From Porpolomopsis calyptriformis (lineage: Eukaryota; Basidiomycota; Agaricomycetes; Agaricales; Hygrophoraceae): a stretch of 64,000 bases of DNA. The stretch spans positions 1,612,001 through 1,676,000 of the forward strand of contig OX621167.1 in the NCBI GenBank assembly GCA_951640195.1. Direction: 5' to 3'. The notes below the pieces were generated by a model, which saw only the letters and a program-made list of their open reading frames with translations, ran no database searches and was not told the origin of the DNA. Shown here in pieces: positions 24,295-35,700 of the stretch; positions within the stretch are counted from its first letter, which is position 1; each line of letters opens with the position of its first letter. The translations under genes and the position numbers were made by a program.

Positions 24295-27200
24295 TTAAGT
24301 TGCTGTTTGAATTAAGTCTTCATAAGTCTTCACAATTTCCTTGGCATGTTGTAAGACATTCGATCGTTCTTCCCAAGTAGCTTCTTCGATTAGATAACCT
24401 TTCCATTTGACCAAATACTTTCGTCGGTGTCTAGCTCTAGAGTGTTGTAAAATAGATTCAACCTCATATTCTTCTTCATTCTCAATTAAATCTGGGGGAG
24501 GTTGAGATGTATCAGTGACATCAGGGTGGAGTGACTTATCTTCAATGTTAGGTCTTAGGAGTAATACATGAAAAACTAGATGGAGCTTCCAAGTTCCAGG
24601 AATATTGATAAGATACACAAGATCTGATACTTGTTTCAGGATCTTGAATAGTCTAGTTCGTCTGTTATCTAGCTTCTTAGCAGGTTGAGTCATCTTAATA
24701 TTCTTGGTATCTAACCAAACCAAATCTCCAACTTTGAAGGAGGGAGAGAGTTTCCATTTTTGATCAGCATATTTCTTCATTGATTCTGCGGCATGTGATA
24801 GTGATTCACCAGCATTCTTCTGAGCATGTGTGAGACATTCATAAAAGGTGTGTGCTGCAGGGATATTACTTGGGGAATTGATAGTGATTAGTAAATGAGG
24901 GTGATAGCCATATTCTAGATAGAAGGGTGATTGTGAAGTGGCAGAATGTTGTCAATTATTGTAAGTGAATTTGGCAGAAGCCAGCCATTTAGACCAGTTA
25001 TCCTGCATGAAGTTGGTATAGAACCATAGGTAGACTTCGAGTTCTTGGTTCATTCATTCAGTCTGACTATCAGTTTCAGAGTGATAAGCAGTAGAGAGTC
25101 TAGAAATGGTTCCTAGAAGTTTGTTGAGGGCTTCAGTGAATTTCGATGCGAATTAAACTCCACGATCAGAAATGATCTTCTTTAGCTATCCATGGTATTT
25201 CCAGATGTGATCATAGAAGAGTCAAGTAGCACCTTCTGATGAAAGATTAGAAGTTGTCAGAATAAAGTGGGCACATTTTGTAAATCAATCAACAACTACC
25301 ATCACAGCGTCATATCCAAGTGAGTCAGGTAATTGAATGATGAGATTGACAGTTATCTCAGTCCATGGTTCAGTAGCAGGGGGTATCAGTTGTAGGAGTC
25401 CTGTTAGCTTCGAGGGGTAGTTCTTGTTTTGTTGATAAGCAGGGCAGGACTATACATAGTTGATAACATCTTGAGAGACACCATCCCAACCAAAGTTTCA
25501 GAGCACCAGCTCCTTCATCTTCTCAATACCAGGGTGTCTAGCATGGGGGTAGGCATAGGACAGTCATATTATGTCTGTGCACAAAGATACTTCCTCTGGC
25601 ACCACAATTTGACCTTCAACATCGCGAACCAACCTATCAGCTTGGTCCCAAAACAATGAGGCATCCTCAATTTTCTGTAAGATCTTGTCTGGTATCAGTA
25701 GCTTGAAGCATAGTCTTGCGAAAAAGTCTAGTTTTGATAGTTTGACAATCAAATTGATCCAGTGGTCTTCTGTGATTAAAACTTCGTTTTCCACCTTGCC
25801 TTTACCTTTGTTGAAATAGTCTGGATGTCTGGATAATCCATCAGCTTTGTTCTTTCTCCCTGGGATGTACTCGATTTTGTAGTCATATCTTGATAAAATC
25901 TCTGACCAGTGAGCGCGTCATCCAAATAACACACAAGCAATACTGAAATATTTGAGAGCAAGACTGTTGGTACAGATTAGAAGGTCATATCTTGAGCCTT
26001 CCAAAAGATGTTGCCATGTCTTGAGACAGTCCATTATAGCCAAAAGCTTGGCATCGTGAGTTGGATATTTCTTTTCAGCAGGGGTTAATGATCTTGAGTG
26101 AAAGCCTACAGGTTTCTATTCATTTCTGTGTAGTTGAGACAATATACCTCCTAGGGCAAAACCAGAGGCATCAGTCTCTAAACAGTACAGTAGGTCCTGG
26201 TCTGGCACTTCGAGGACAGGGGCATTAGTGAGGGAGTGCTTTAAGTGATTAAAGGCATGTTGTCATTCAGGGGTCCATTCCCATATGGTATCTTTGCAGA
26301 GTAACTGGTTAAGCAGTTGAGCAATCTTTAAGAAGTCCTTGATGTATTTTCTCCAGAAGTTCATGCTTCCGAGGAAGGATTGAAGTTGTTTAATGGTTCA
26401 AGGTTCGGGCCATTCAGCTATGGCTTTGACCTTCTTGGGATTGGTTCCGATATGACCTTTTGTTAAAGTCATTCCCAGATAGATCACCTCTTCCTTCTCA
26501 AATTGGCATTTGACAGGTTTGCAGGAGAGTTTATGTTTCTTCATGATATCAAGGGTTTTGAACGTCCAGTAATGCAGTTCTTCTAGATCATCTCTGTAGA
26601 TGAGAACATCGTTGATATAGATAAAAACACATCCTGATCTTAGCACTTCAGCAAATCACATATCAATCATTCATTGAAACGTAGCTGGAGAATTCCATAG
26701 ACCAAAGAACATCACTCTTGGAATGAAGAGTCCCTCAATCGTATTGAAAGCAGCTTTCCATTCATCGCCTTCTTTGATTCGAATATTGTTGAATCCCCAT
26801 TGGATATCCACAACCATGAACAAAGTAGCAGATCGCAACTTCTGTTGTTGATGATTTGATGTAAGAGTGGCAGGGGATAATGATCAGGAACAGTAAAGTG
26901 ATTCAAATAATGGTAGTCTTCGATTGGTCTGTATCTAGCATCTTGTCCTTTTGTATTGATTTCTTCAGCTTTCTTTCCTAAGAAGAAGGGGGTGGCTTGA
27001 GGTGAAGATCCCTTGCATATTCATCCAGTAGCCATGTTTTCATCCAAAAACTTCACTAGGAATTCTTTCTCTCAAGGGGACATTAGATAAGTTACAGTAT
27101 TCTGGGGTACAAAGTTATCTGTGAGGTTAATGATATGATCGAACTTGGAATGAGGTGGAAGGTAATCAAAGGACTCCTTGGCAAAGGCACTAGCATAGTC

Positions 27201-27820
27201 TTTCCAGTAGACCTCTGGTCCAAACTTTCGCATATCTTCCTCCACCATGCTGGCTTGAGCTTCATCCGATTTTGAAATACTTGTAATTGCTAGTGAGACC
27301 AATTCTACCACAGAGGGCTCTGCTTCACCGCTACAATACCAACGAGAAGTCTCTTTGCTCCCAAGGGCCAGTGTTGACTTCTCCCAATCAATACTAGGGT
27401 TTTGAGCTCTGAGCCATGGGTAGCTAAGGATAATATCAAAGGTCAGTCACTTCCAAATGGATCCTTTCAATGTGTCCACCTGGAACTTCTATCCAGACAT
27501 CTGTGTCAAAACGATTGGGCCTCCTCAGTTCTCTGACCCATTGGCATTCCATATGGGGATTGGGGATTCTAAATCCTGAAGAGTAAATTCATGACAAGTT
27601 GCAAAGGTCTTATCTATAAAGTTTCCAGAAGCTCTGCTATCAATAAGACACATGGCAGGGACACATCAGCCAGTGTCTGAAGCTTGGATCCAAATGTCTA
27701 TCGTAAGTCCTGAATTGCCCTTTTCGATAGCACCAAGAATTCAAAATAGATTGCATGGGGTAATGGTACATCAAGTGGTATAGTCTGTAACATTGGGCAA
27801 ATCGTCTGAACCTTTCAAAA
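24295..27820 (-). pseudogene. F1 pol (protease, RT, RNase H, integrase, chromodomain)
   Basis: Minus-strand chromovirus pol, in the -1 frame relative to gag. A protease block near 27620-27680, RT with YINDVLIYRDDLEE (26590-26620) and QFEKEEVIYLGM, then RNase H, the integrase finger and core, KVGDLVWLDTKNIKM (24700-24730), and a chromodomain EEYEVESILQHS...YLVKWKGY (24400-24480), stop at 24295. Stops and small indels are scattered throughout. F2 (57032-60534) is the sister copy. Confidence 0.92.
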
Positions 27821-27824
27821 ACCC
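27818..27824 (-). promoter_or_regulatory. F1 gag-pol -1 frameshift heptamer GGGTTTT
   Basis: CAG GGT TTT TGA in gag phase; the pol frame begins one base back. Identical to the site in A1, A2 and F2. Confidence 0.72.
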
Positions 27825-28276
27825 TGGGACTTCAAGTCCATTGCCAGCCTCTTCTTTTGATCATCTGACCAATTGCATATACCACATTTCACCATATCCA
27901 ACAGAGTCTCGCTCATTGCCAGTGTAGCAGGCAAGTTGACGTTCTCCATGTTGGGCTTAGCAGTAATAACACAGACATCTCAGCCTCGTCCTCGTCCTCA
28001 TCCTCAGTAACCTCCTCTACCTCAATAGTATCCTCCTCGATGTGAGGAAGAGGTATCAGATAAATTCTTTGCATCACTAGCAACATGGTTTGGGCAGGCA
28101 TTCGCAAAGTGCCCTGGTTGGCTACAGGAGTAGCAGTTTCCATATGGGATTGTAAGGGCAGAAGAGGAAGACTCTTCTCTTTTGACTGTGGGGGCTGCTG
28201 ACATTTGATGGGTTGTCATTGCAGGCATGGACAATCCTCAGGCAGGAAAGGGGTTGGAGTATTAGGGTTGGGACGT

Positions 28277-28849
28277 TGATACGACCCCTTGGTCCCTTGA
28301 GGTCCAGAGGACATGTTCCACATATCTACGTGATCCCCCAGACATCTACTACACTGCTACAATGTTCCCGACTACACGATTCAGCTTCCTGTCCAGCGAT
28401 TTATCTCCGAATGCTTTGGATTTCTGTGAATTTCTTCGAATTCTTCGATCCTTCGATCCGCGATCGCAGCTCATATCAAAGGATGCATCTGATAGCCAGA
28501 CATCCATTGTGTAGATCCTCATCGTTTTCATTGACCCTTTCACTGGTGGCTTCGTTCAGAAGTCTCATCCCTTTACTATATAGCATATAAAGGGATCTTT
28601 GTTTTCACAGATATATTTACTTGTAGATATGTTTGTATCATAGAGAAGGAAGATAGATTCCATCGTCCCACATCTAGTCCTTCATGTTTGAGCCTCTTCG
28701 ACTGCCTCTAGCACTCTAGAGAGTGCTCTGATTTTCCGATTTCTTCTATTTCTTCAATTTTTACGATTTCTTTGATAGCTCCTTTCTATTGTGCCTCCCA
28801 TCATCTCTCAGGGCAGATCCCAGAGCCCAGATGGCTCCACATCGCATCA
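28277..28849 (+). repeat. Solo LTR-like element J1
   Basis: TGATACGACCCC...CACATCGCATCA, 573 bp, with TG...CA ends and a 4-bp duplication ACGT / ACAT (28273-28276, 28850-28853; one transition). It contains CATATAAAGGGATC as a TATA-like box. Sister copies are J2 and J3. No internal coding region of this family is in the window. Confidence 0.85.
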
Positions 28850-29119
28850 ACATAGAGGACTGTTTCTGTGAGGCGAGAATGTCCTTTTGATGTTGGTAGC
28901 GTGTCCTTGTGTCCTTCCACTCTTGAAGTGTGGTGGGGACAGTGGGGAGTTGGTAAATAAATTCAATGAACTCACTGTCAAGTCCAGCTTGGTAAAGATT
29001 GATGAGGGCAGCGTTGTTGAAACTGGTATCAACCTGTAAAACACTAAAGTGCAGGTTATAATCTTCTATCTTCTTTCTTCCCTGGCGGAGATTCTTGATA
29101 TTATTAGGAGTGCGAGACT

Positions 29120-29408
29120 TGTTAGGATGTGATGATCTCCTCTGCATAGAGCAGTACTAGTTTGTATCTCCTCTGCATAGAGCAGTACTGGTTTGTACCA
29201 GTCTGATCTTGTGGCTGATTTGTTTGTTCTTATTTGGTCAAAAATGCGTCCAAAGTCTCTGGTGTTAAGCTCACTGTTCCTTAGTATTGACAGTGAAGCT
29301 TGACACTAGGTTAGTCACTCCCTGTATTTATATCACCATATAATTAGTATTGACAGTGAAGCTTGACACTAGGTGTGCTTCTTAAGGCAGTAGCTTCCAG
29401 CCTTGATA
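29120..29408 (+). repeat. Copia solo LTR (C5), 289 bp
   Basis: TGTTAGGATG...CCTTGATA flanked by a perfect TSD AGACT (29115-29119, 29409-29413). This copy fixes the ends of the family, including the unusual TG...TA termini. It contains a partial duplication of its first ~45 bp. Confidence 0.93.
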
Positions 29409-29837
29409 AGACTGTCTGTCAATTCCTTCAAACATAGATTAGAATTGAGCTACAAATGCAGCCCAGGTAGCAGTCAGGCCAGTCCAATTGACAGCTCTCA
29501 TGTCATTGGTCTCCTTTTTAGACCAGGTTTGGGCCATAGTCTCCTTCATGAAAGAAAGGGCAAAGGGGATCTTGTGTTTATCACAGTATGGTTTTCCCAT
29601 GAAGTACAATTTGCAGCTATTGATAAATTTGTCAACATCTTGCTGTTGACTAGTAAACTCATCTGGCTTGGCCATTTTGATCTCGATGGTGGGAGCAGCA
29701 GGAGGTTGGGGTTGAGGTTGCAGTAGGGGCTGAGGTTGAGCTTGGGTGGCAAGTTGTTGATTGAGATTATGAATCTTTGTCGCCTGTTGCATGTTCAAAG
29801 CCTGAAGAGCAGCCACCTCTCTCCGCAAGTCATTCAT

Positions 29838-30300
29838 GACTGTCTTCATCGCTAGTAACTTGTTGGCCACAGAGGTAGATGGTCACCTGCCGCATCCAGT
29901 TTCTGAAATCCTTTGGGGCACCTTCAAAGGTGGAGGGCTCAGTGAGCTTAATCTTATTGGGGGTAGTATTAGTCATTGGTGTAGGAAAGGTTGGGGGGGG
30001 GGCATGTTGGGGTTCGCTAGGGGTGTCTTCAAATTCTACGTCGTCCAAGAGACTGTAGCTAACCCTCGAGCTTGTTCCTGGTGGCGTCGTTGCAGATTGT
30101 CTTGGATGTGGACTTCCCTGATAAGGTCAGTACCACATCGGCAAAAGATGCAGATTGATGAAGCAAGGAAGTGGGTGACTGGTTTGGGAGACAGGTAGAT
30201 ATGTGGTGGCACATGTGGGGATTGATCTGGAGCACTTCAGACACTAGCAAATCTGGATACAAGATCAACAGTTCAGCAGTGGAAGGCTGTGTGGATGAAG
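29838..30300 (-). pseudogene. G gag, N-terminal part (in the inverted segment)
   Basis: Minus-strand gag start of the G element, with IKLTEPSTFEGAPKDFRNWMRQVTIYL (29850-29930), the usual opening of chromovirus gag. Upstream frames are broken near 30050. The rest of this gag is on the plus strand from 32785. Confidence 0.75.
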
Positions 30301-30544
30301 GGGGGGCAGATAGGGATAGGGGTGTAAGGTGGGGCAGGATTAGTGGAGTAGTCTAGAGTAGTGGTCAACTTGAAACTAGTGGAGACATCCATTAGGGTCT
30401 TCCAAGTAGTTCCAAATGAAAGAGGATAGGACGTCCAAGGTTGTCTTCAACTAGTGAATAGTCGTGGAAGATTATAAGGAGCAGTTCCAAGGAAGTGCTA
30501 GAAGAAGTGAGGTTGAAGAGGTGAGTTAAGGAGGTTGAACCAGC

Positions 30545-30934
30545 TGTTAGGTGCGAAGCAGGACTCAGGTTCTTCACTCTGGGAGGTCCAATGTGGGTCT
30601 TAGCCGATGCAAACAAGGAAGTTGGCAAGTCCAAGTTGTGGTTCAACCTAGAGAAGTACAAGCAATTCCAAGCTGCCTATATTTACCCTAGCTGAGTCCG
30701 AATATGTGATTATGTAATCAATCCATGGAACAATTGTGTAAGCAATGATTAAGTGTAAAAGATAAGATAAGAAAGATAAGAAGGAGTGACAAATGTCACA
30801 CTTGTGACCGTGACTTGACTGGTTGGGTAATGGTCACATTGTGACAGCGTGACAATCGCAGCATCAAAAATGATAGTGAAGAGAATTGGCACATAGAAAG
30901 GAAATAATAACCAAAAAAGAGACTCATTGTAACA
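30545..30934 (-). repeat. G 5' LTR (in the inverted segment)
   Basis: 390 bp, TGTTACAATGAG...CCTAACA in element orientation, followed on its outer side by CTCAG (30935-30939), the complement of the CTGAG next to the G 3' LTR at 38221. TGGTTCAACCT at 30639-30649 (plus strand) is the match of the priming site complement at 30532-30542. Confidence 0.92.
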
Positions 30935-31005
30935 CTCAGCCTCTATAATATCACCTATTTGGGACTTTGGGAAATTCCAATCTCATTGAATGTGACTACT
31001 TCTAC

Positions 31006-31969
31006 TTAAACAATATCATTATCATCCTCTTCAGCACTACTACCCAGCTATGCAACATCATAGCCAGGTTTCTCTACTACAAAGTAACATACATCTCTGC
31101 CTTCTCCAGTTCCATCTACAAGTGCATCTGGAAGGATGGGTTCATGGGGAATCATCGCAACAACTGCGGTGATAGATTTAATGTCAATAACCTCGATCCC
31201 ATTATCCCTAAGGTGGGTACAGGATATGAGTGCATTAGATAAAAGTTCTATAAGTCTTGGGTGGGAGGGCGAGTACACAGAAATGACAGCAATGGCACAG
31301 TTGTGACCTGGAGTAACTTGCAAATAGAGATAGTAGAGTACCTCTGCGAATTGTGTGATTGTATTGATATACTAGAATAAACAGATGTAACATGCAGTTT
31401 CAAGATGAAAAAAGACTCACCTTTATATTTCTTGCCATCTGTAGTTTTTCTAATGGCTTCAGCATCTCTTTCCAAGCTGACCGAGCTATCTGACCATTTG
31501 GAAGACATAGTCGAGCCCAGCATACAACATTAATGATTAGGCCATCCTCACCAAACTATAACATATCCCCTCCAACCTTGTTTAGGTAGCGATAAATAGC
31601 ACTTGCTTCACACTCACATGCACAGGTTGAGCACAGCAATCAGTGGCCCGTAATAAGATATATCCATCTCCTAGAACAATTGCCCCACATAGAATGAGAT
31701 TCTCGATTGGCACTAATTTGGGAATCATTGCCATGAGGGCATTTGTCTGTGAGTAGAATAGACTACATTGTGAGAGATTCACATAAGGGTTGGAATGTTG
31801 GCAGATTTCTTCTCCAAGGTTCCTAATTGTCTGTTCCATCACCCACTGTGAGGAACAGACACCTAAACCAAAGTCAATTAAGGGAAAGTGAAGACGTCTT
31901 GTGAATACATACCTAGACCAATCCATGGAATCTGTGAAGCAAGATGAGTGATACTATGGATTGAAGGAC
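31006..31969 (-). pseudogene. X transposase gene, part 4 (C-terminal half, inverted)
   Basis: Continues the protein of 15306-16008 exactly at the F1 target site: HPSIHSITHLASQ is read across one TSD copy. Next come an intron with GTATGT, CSSQWVMEQTIRNLGEEI, LGDGYILLRATD, VVCWARLCLPNGQIARSAWKE (31440-31530), AVISVYSPSHPRLIEL and YFVVEKPGYDVA, ending in an acidic tail with stop at 31006. These blocks are the conserved C-terminal half of the agaricomycete CACTA-like family. Few lesions: a TAG near 31045 and an uncertain join near 31590. Confidence 0.8.
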
Positions 31970-32384
31970 TATCACGGACATAATTTTTCACTCTTTCCCT
32001 ATGTTAGTCATTGTAGCTTAGTCAGACTTGTCTTATCTTTGCTTGGGATTCCCCATGATTATGCTATGGGATTCCCCACATAGCCTTACCTTTTTCATTT
32101 ACCTTAGATAGGATACATTTTATTTCTGACTACTTATATTTCATCCCTTCACATGCTCCACATTGTTATCATGCTTATCTCTTATCTACTGCATGTATTC
32201 CTCATTGTAACACTGACTCATCCACAGCAATATAGTCAGTATATAAACTCCTAGTTAGTCATACTCAGACCTTAAGTCTGATTCCTCATTAGACACCCCA
32301 ATAACTAGGACTTGAGACCACCATTATTGTCTTGGACAGAGCACTTGGAAGTAAAACCATCTCAACAATGACCAGTTTATAACA
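31970..32384 (+). repeat. F1 5' LTR (orientation flipped by the inversion)
   Basis: 415 bp, ending TTTATAACA. TATATAAA is at 32240-32247 and AAGTCTGATTC at 32274-32284. The first bases are TATCACGG, where other copies have TGTCATGG. Confidence 0.92.
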
Positions 32385-32784
32385 AGAATCAGACTTCCTT
32401 CTTGCTCTCTCCACCCTACCTGATCCACCCTTGCTTTCAGACTGGATGATGAAGAGGACCTCTACAACTCCTCTAAGTAAAACCCTCTTTCTCAATCACT
32501 TTATTCACAAACTCAACTCTTCCTAGATCCAAATGAGGAAGCTAGTCAAGCTCCCCCTCTACCAAGCATCTCACAAGCTTTAGGAAGAACTCGAAGTGAA
32601 ACAACTTGTTTACTCACTACTGCCCAGTTACAACATCCCATCACTCCCCCTACTGTTAGATATCAACCCTTCCCATTCTAACAACCTACTTGACCTTCTT
32701 TACCCTTAACAACACCTTCACCTTCACTATCACCACTGCCAATGGGTTCTTGCGCTAACCCCCCTGTTCCCAATCTCAATGAGA
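32385..32784 (+). other. F1 leader and first codons of F1 gag
   Basis: Leader opens AGAATCAGACTTCC (priming site) and the gag start MGSCANPPVPNLNE is at 32742. It ends at the inversion joint, where G gag follows. The F2 equivalent is 47920-48320. Confidence 0.75.
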
Positions 32785-35700
32785 CTTCAGTGTGGTAAAT
32801 GATGAAGGAGACCCTGTTCCCCTTGGACCCTGGAGTACCTTTAGAGATGCCCTCACTGCGAGCTTTGCGGATCACATAACTGAGTAGCAGGCTCATGAGG
32901 AAGTTGAGCACTGCCGACAGGATTGCCAGCGAATTGATGAATGGATCCTCAAGCTCAAGCTTCTCTTTCACGATGCTGGTCTTGAAAACTCTGATAAGGA
33001 GGAGATTCGCATCCTTGAAAAGAACACCCACTAGGCTATTATTCGCCAGGTTTACTCATCTCCTCCCCTCCCCACCACGTACCCGGCTTACCGCAACAAG
33101 GTTATAATGATTGGATGACTCTTTGAACAGTTCCAATCCCACAAATGCTTGTAAAAGCCTATGGCTCCTACCACCTTCTGTCCTACCCCTGCCCTCCTGC
33201 TCAGAACCAAACCTCTCCAGATATTAAGACCTCCTCTGGAATTATCCATGGTGGTCGAGGTGTGCCAATGGATCTGGACAAGACGCGACAGAGTAATCGT
33301 TGCTTCAATTGTGGTGAAGTTGGACACTTCTGTCGTGACTACCCCTAGGAGAAGGTGAAAGTCAATGTTAGGGCACTTATGATGGAGATGGATGATGATG
33401 AACTTGGTGAGCTGAATGGGCTTTTAAACCAACAGGACCAGGATTTTCACAATGGTTGGTGAAGACACGTTTCCTTCATCCAACTGAATATGCTCTTTTC
33501 TTGTATTGCTTGCAGAATGATTCGGACTTCCTCTCTACTCCCTCTATGATGCGATGTACAGTAAATGCCAATGCCAGTGTCTCTTCACCTTCTCTGACAA
33601 GTCTGAATTCAAACTCGCAACAAGCAGAAACCCTGGAATGCACCCTGCCCTATCCTCTCCCTTTATTACCCACCACTGTTGCTACTACTCTTAGATGTAA
33701 CCCCCATTAAGCAATCCCCATGCTCAAGTAATGCTCTTACCCTGTACGCTTCTGCGAGATGACTCAACACACTATCAATGAAATTAATCTGCTGTCCCCC
33801 GAGAATGCCATCTGTGCCATTAATGAACTCAAGGACCCTCACATGTTTGTTCGAGGCACCAAAGGATCCCAGCTTGTTCTCAAGACCACCATTGTCACTC
33901 TTGACAATCAAGCGGAACATCAAGCAACTGCTCTGGTTGATAGCGGATGCAAAGGCTCTTGTATCAACGTGAAATATGTCCATGACCATGACCTGCACAC
34001 AGTCAAGCTTGCACGTCCAGTCCCTGTGCTAAATGCAGATGGCCAGCCTAATGCTGAAGGACCAATCTCTGAAATGGTCACTCTTGAGCTCAGGGTCGGT
34101 ACCCACTGGGAGCAAATCAACTTTGGTGTCACCAACCTTGGCAAAGGACAGATCTTCCTTGGTCATGATTGGCTCAAGATTCACAACCCCTCAGTGGACT
34201 GGAAGAAAGGAACCCTCATCTTTGACAGATGTCCTTCTGACTGTAACCCTTGTATTGATTCTTGCAGCTTGAATGCTCTCACTCTTGAGGAGGGAGATCG
34301 CATCCTCATGGTGGACCCTACCCCTGCAATCAATATCCGCCTCCTCACGACTAAGTCCCAGGAACTTGCAATCAAAGCGTATGAGGCTCAGGACAAGACT
34401 GCCTCCTAGAGAGAGTGTGTCCCTTCTTACCTTCACAAGTTTGAGGATGTATTCACCAAGGAAGAGTTTGATGAACTTCCACCTCATTGTCCCTGGGATC
34501 ATGCCATTGAACTTCTACCTGGAACTGAAGAAGTACTTGACTGCAAGATCTATCTACTTAGTGTGGATGAACGAGCTCAACTTGATGAATTCCTTGATGA
34601 AAACCTCTGGACTGGATGAATCCGACCCTCCATCTCCCCCATTGCCCCTTCTTCATCAAGAAAAAAGATGGAAGACTCTGACCTATACAAGACTACTGCA
34701 AGCTTAATGAAATCACTGTCAAGAACTAGTATCCTCTCCCTTTAATCACAGAATTGATCAACACGCTACAGAATGCCTGTTATTTCACTAAGCTAGATAT
34801 ACGCTGGGGCTACAATAATGTCTGGATCAGGGAGGGGGATGAATTCAAGGCAGCCTTTCATACCAATCGCGGTTACTTCGAACCCCTTGTTATGTTCTTC
34901 GGTCTTACAAATTCCCCTGCCACCTTTCAAATATGATGAACAACATCTTCCATGTCCAAATCCACCAAGGTCATGTCCTAATCTACATTGACGACATCCT
35001 CATCTTTGACAAGGATCTTGATATGCATCACAAACATATCTATGAAGTACTGTCCCTTCTTTGTAAACACAAGCTCTACCTCAAGCCAGAGAAGTGCAAC
35101 TTTGACCAGAGTAAAGTGGAGTACCTTGGTGTTATCATTTCTGAAGGAAAGGTCGAGATAGACCTGATCAAGGTCAAGGGAATCTCTGAATGGCCAATCT
35201 CCCAATGCAAATGTGATGTTCAGTCCTTCCTCGGATTCTGTAACTTCTACCGACATTTTATCCACCACTTTGCTGGAATTGCCCGACCTCTTAACACCCT
35301 TACTGGAAGTGTTCCTTTTGACTGGACTCAAGACTGCCAGAATGCTTTTGACCAACTCAAGACTCTCATTACCACTTCTCCAATTCTCTCCATTGCTAAT
35401 AACCAGGACCCTTTCCGTGTAGAGACTAATGCTTCAGACTATGCCATAGGTGCTGTTCTCTCCCAACAACAGGATAACATTTGGAAACCAATTGGCTTCA
35501 TCTCAAAATCTCTCACCCCTACGGAATGAAATTATCAGATCTATGACTGCGAATTACTTGCTGTGATGATTGCGCTCCAGGAATTCGGCCAACATTTAAT
35601 ATCAGCTAAGCAAGATTTCGAGATCTGGACAGATCATGCTAATCTCCAATACTTCAAAAAGCCTCAAAAGCTCAACAAACGACAGGCCTGTTGGCTCACA

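Larger units (their letters stand above)
27815..29837 (-). pseudogene. F1 gag, interrupted by J1 and a copia LTR
   Basis: Gag pieces at 29837-29414, 29119-28850 and 28276-27815. Features: REVAALQALNMQQATKI coiled segment, MAKPDEFTSQQQDVDKFI gag domain, and a zinc knuckle CYSCSQPGHFANAC (28090-28135). The frame closes at TGA 27815-27817 after GGGTTTT (27818-27824). The first ~15 residues were carried away by the inversion and sit at 32742-32784. Confidence 0.9.
16009..32384 (-). mobile_element. Gypsy chromovirus F1 (minus), nested-into and broken by an inversion
   Basis: Order read leftwards: 5' LTR (now 31970-32384, flipped), gag 29837-27815, pol 27820-24295, additional ORF (24150-23616 and 16646-16456), 3' LTR 16421-16009. 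Insertions inside F1: copia solo LTR 29120-29408, J1 28277-28849 and gypsy A1 16647-23615. TSD is ATCCT on the left; on the right it is GTCCT once the inverted segment is turned back (AGGAC at 31965-31969). The 30545-31969 part belongs to G and X, not to F1. Confidence 0.85.
29838..32784. other. Inverted segment exchanging the 5' ends of elements F1 and G
   Basis: At 29838 F gag coding joins G gag coding; at 32785 F gag joins G gag the other way round. Turning 29838-32784 back restores F1 (minus) and G (plus) with their own 5' LTRs. It also restores the F1 TSD (AYCCT/GTCCT), the G TSD (CTGAG) and a continuous X transposase gene across the F1 site. A short piece of each gag is missing at the joints. 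Confidence 0.88.

Noticed and set aside
29439..30268. A single fused gag gene from 30268 down to 29439 as a novel retroelement protein.
   Set aside because: The join at 29838 is explained by the inversion; each half matches a different family found intact in order elsewhere in the window.
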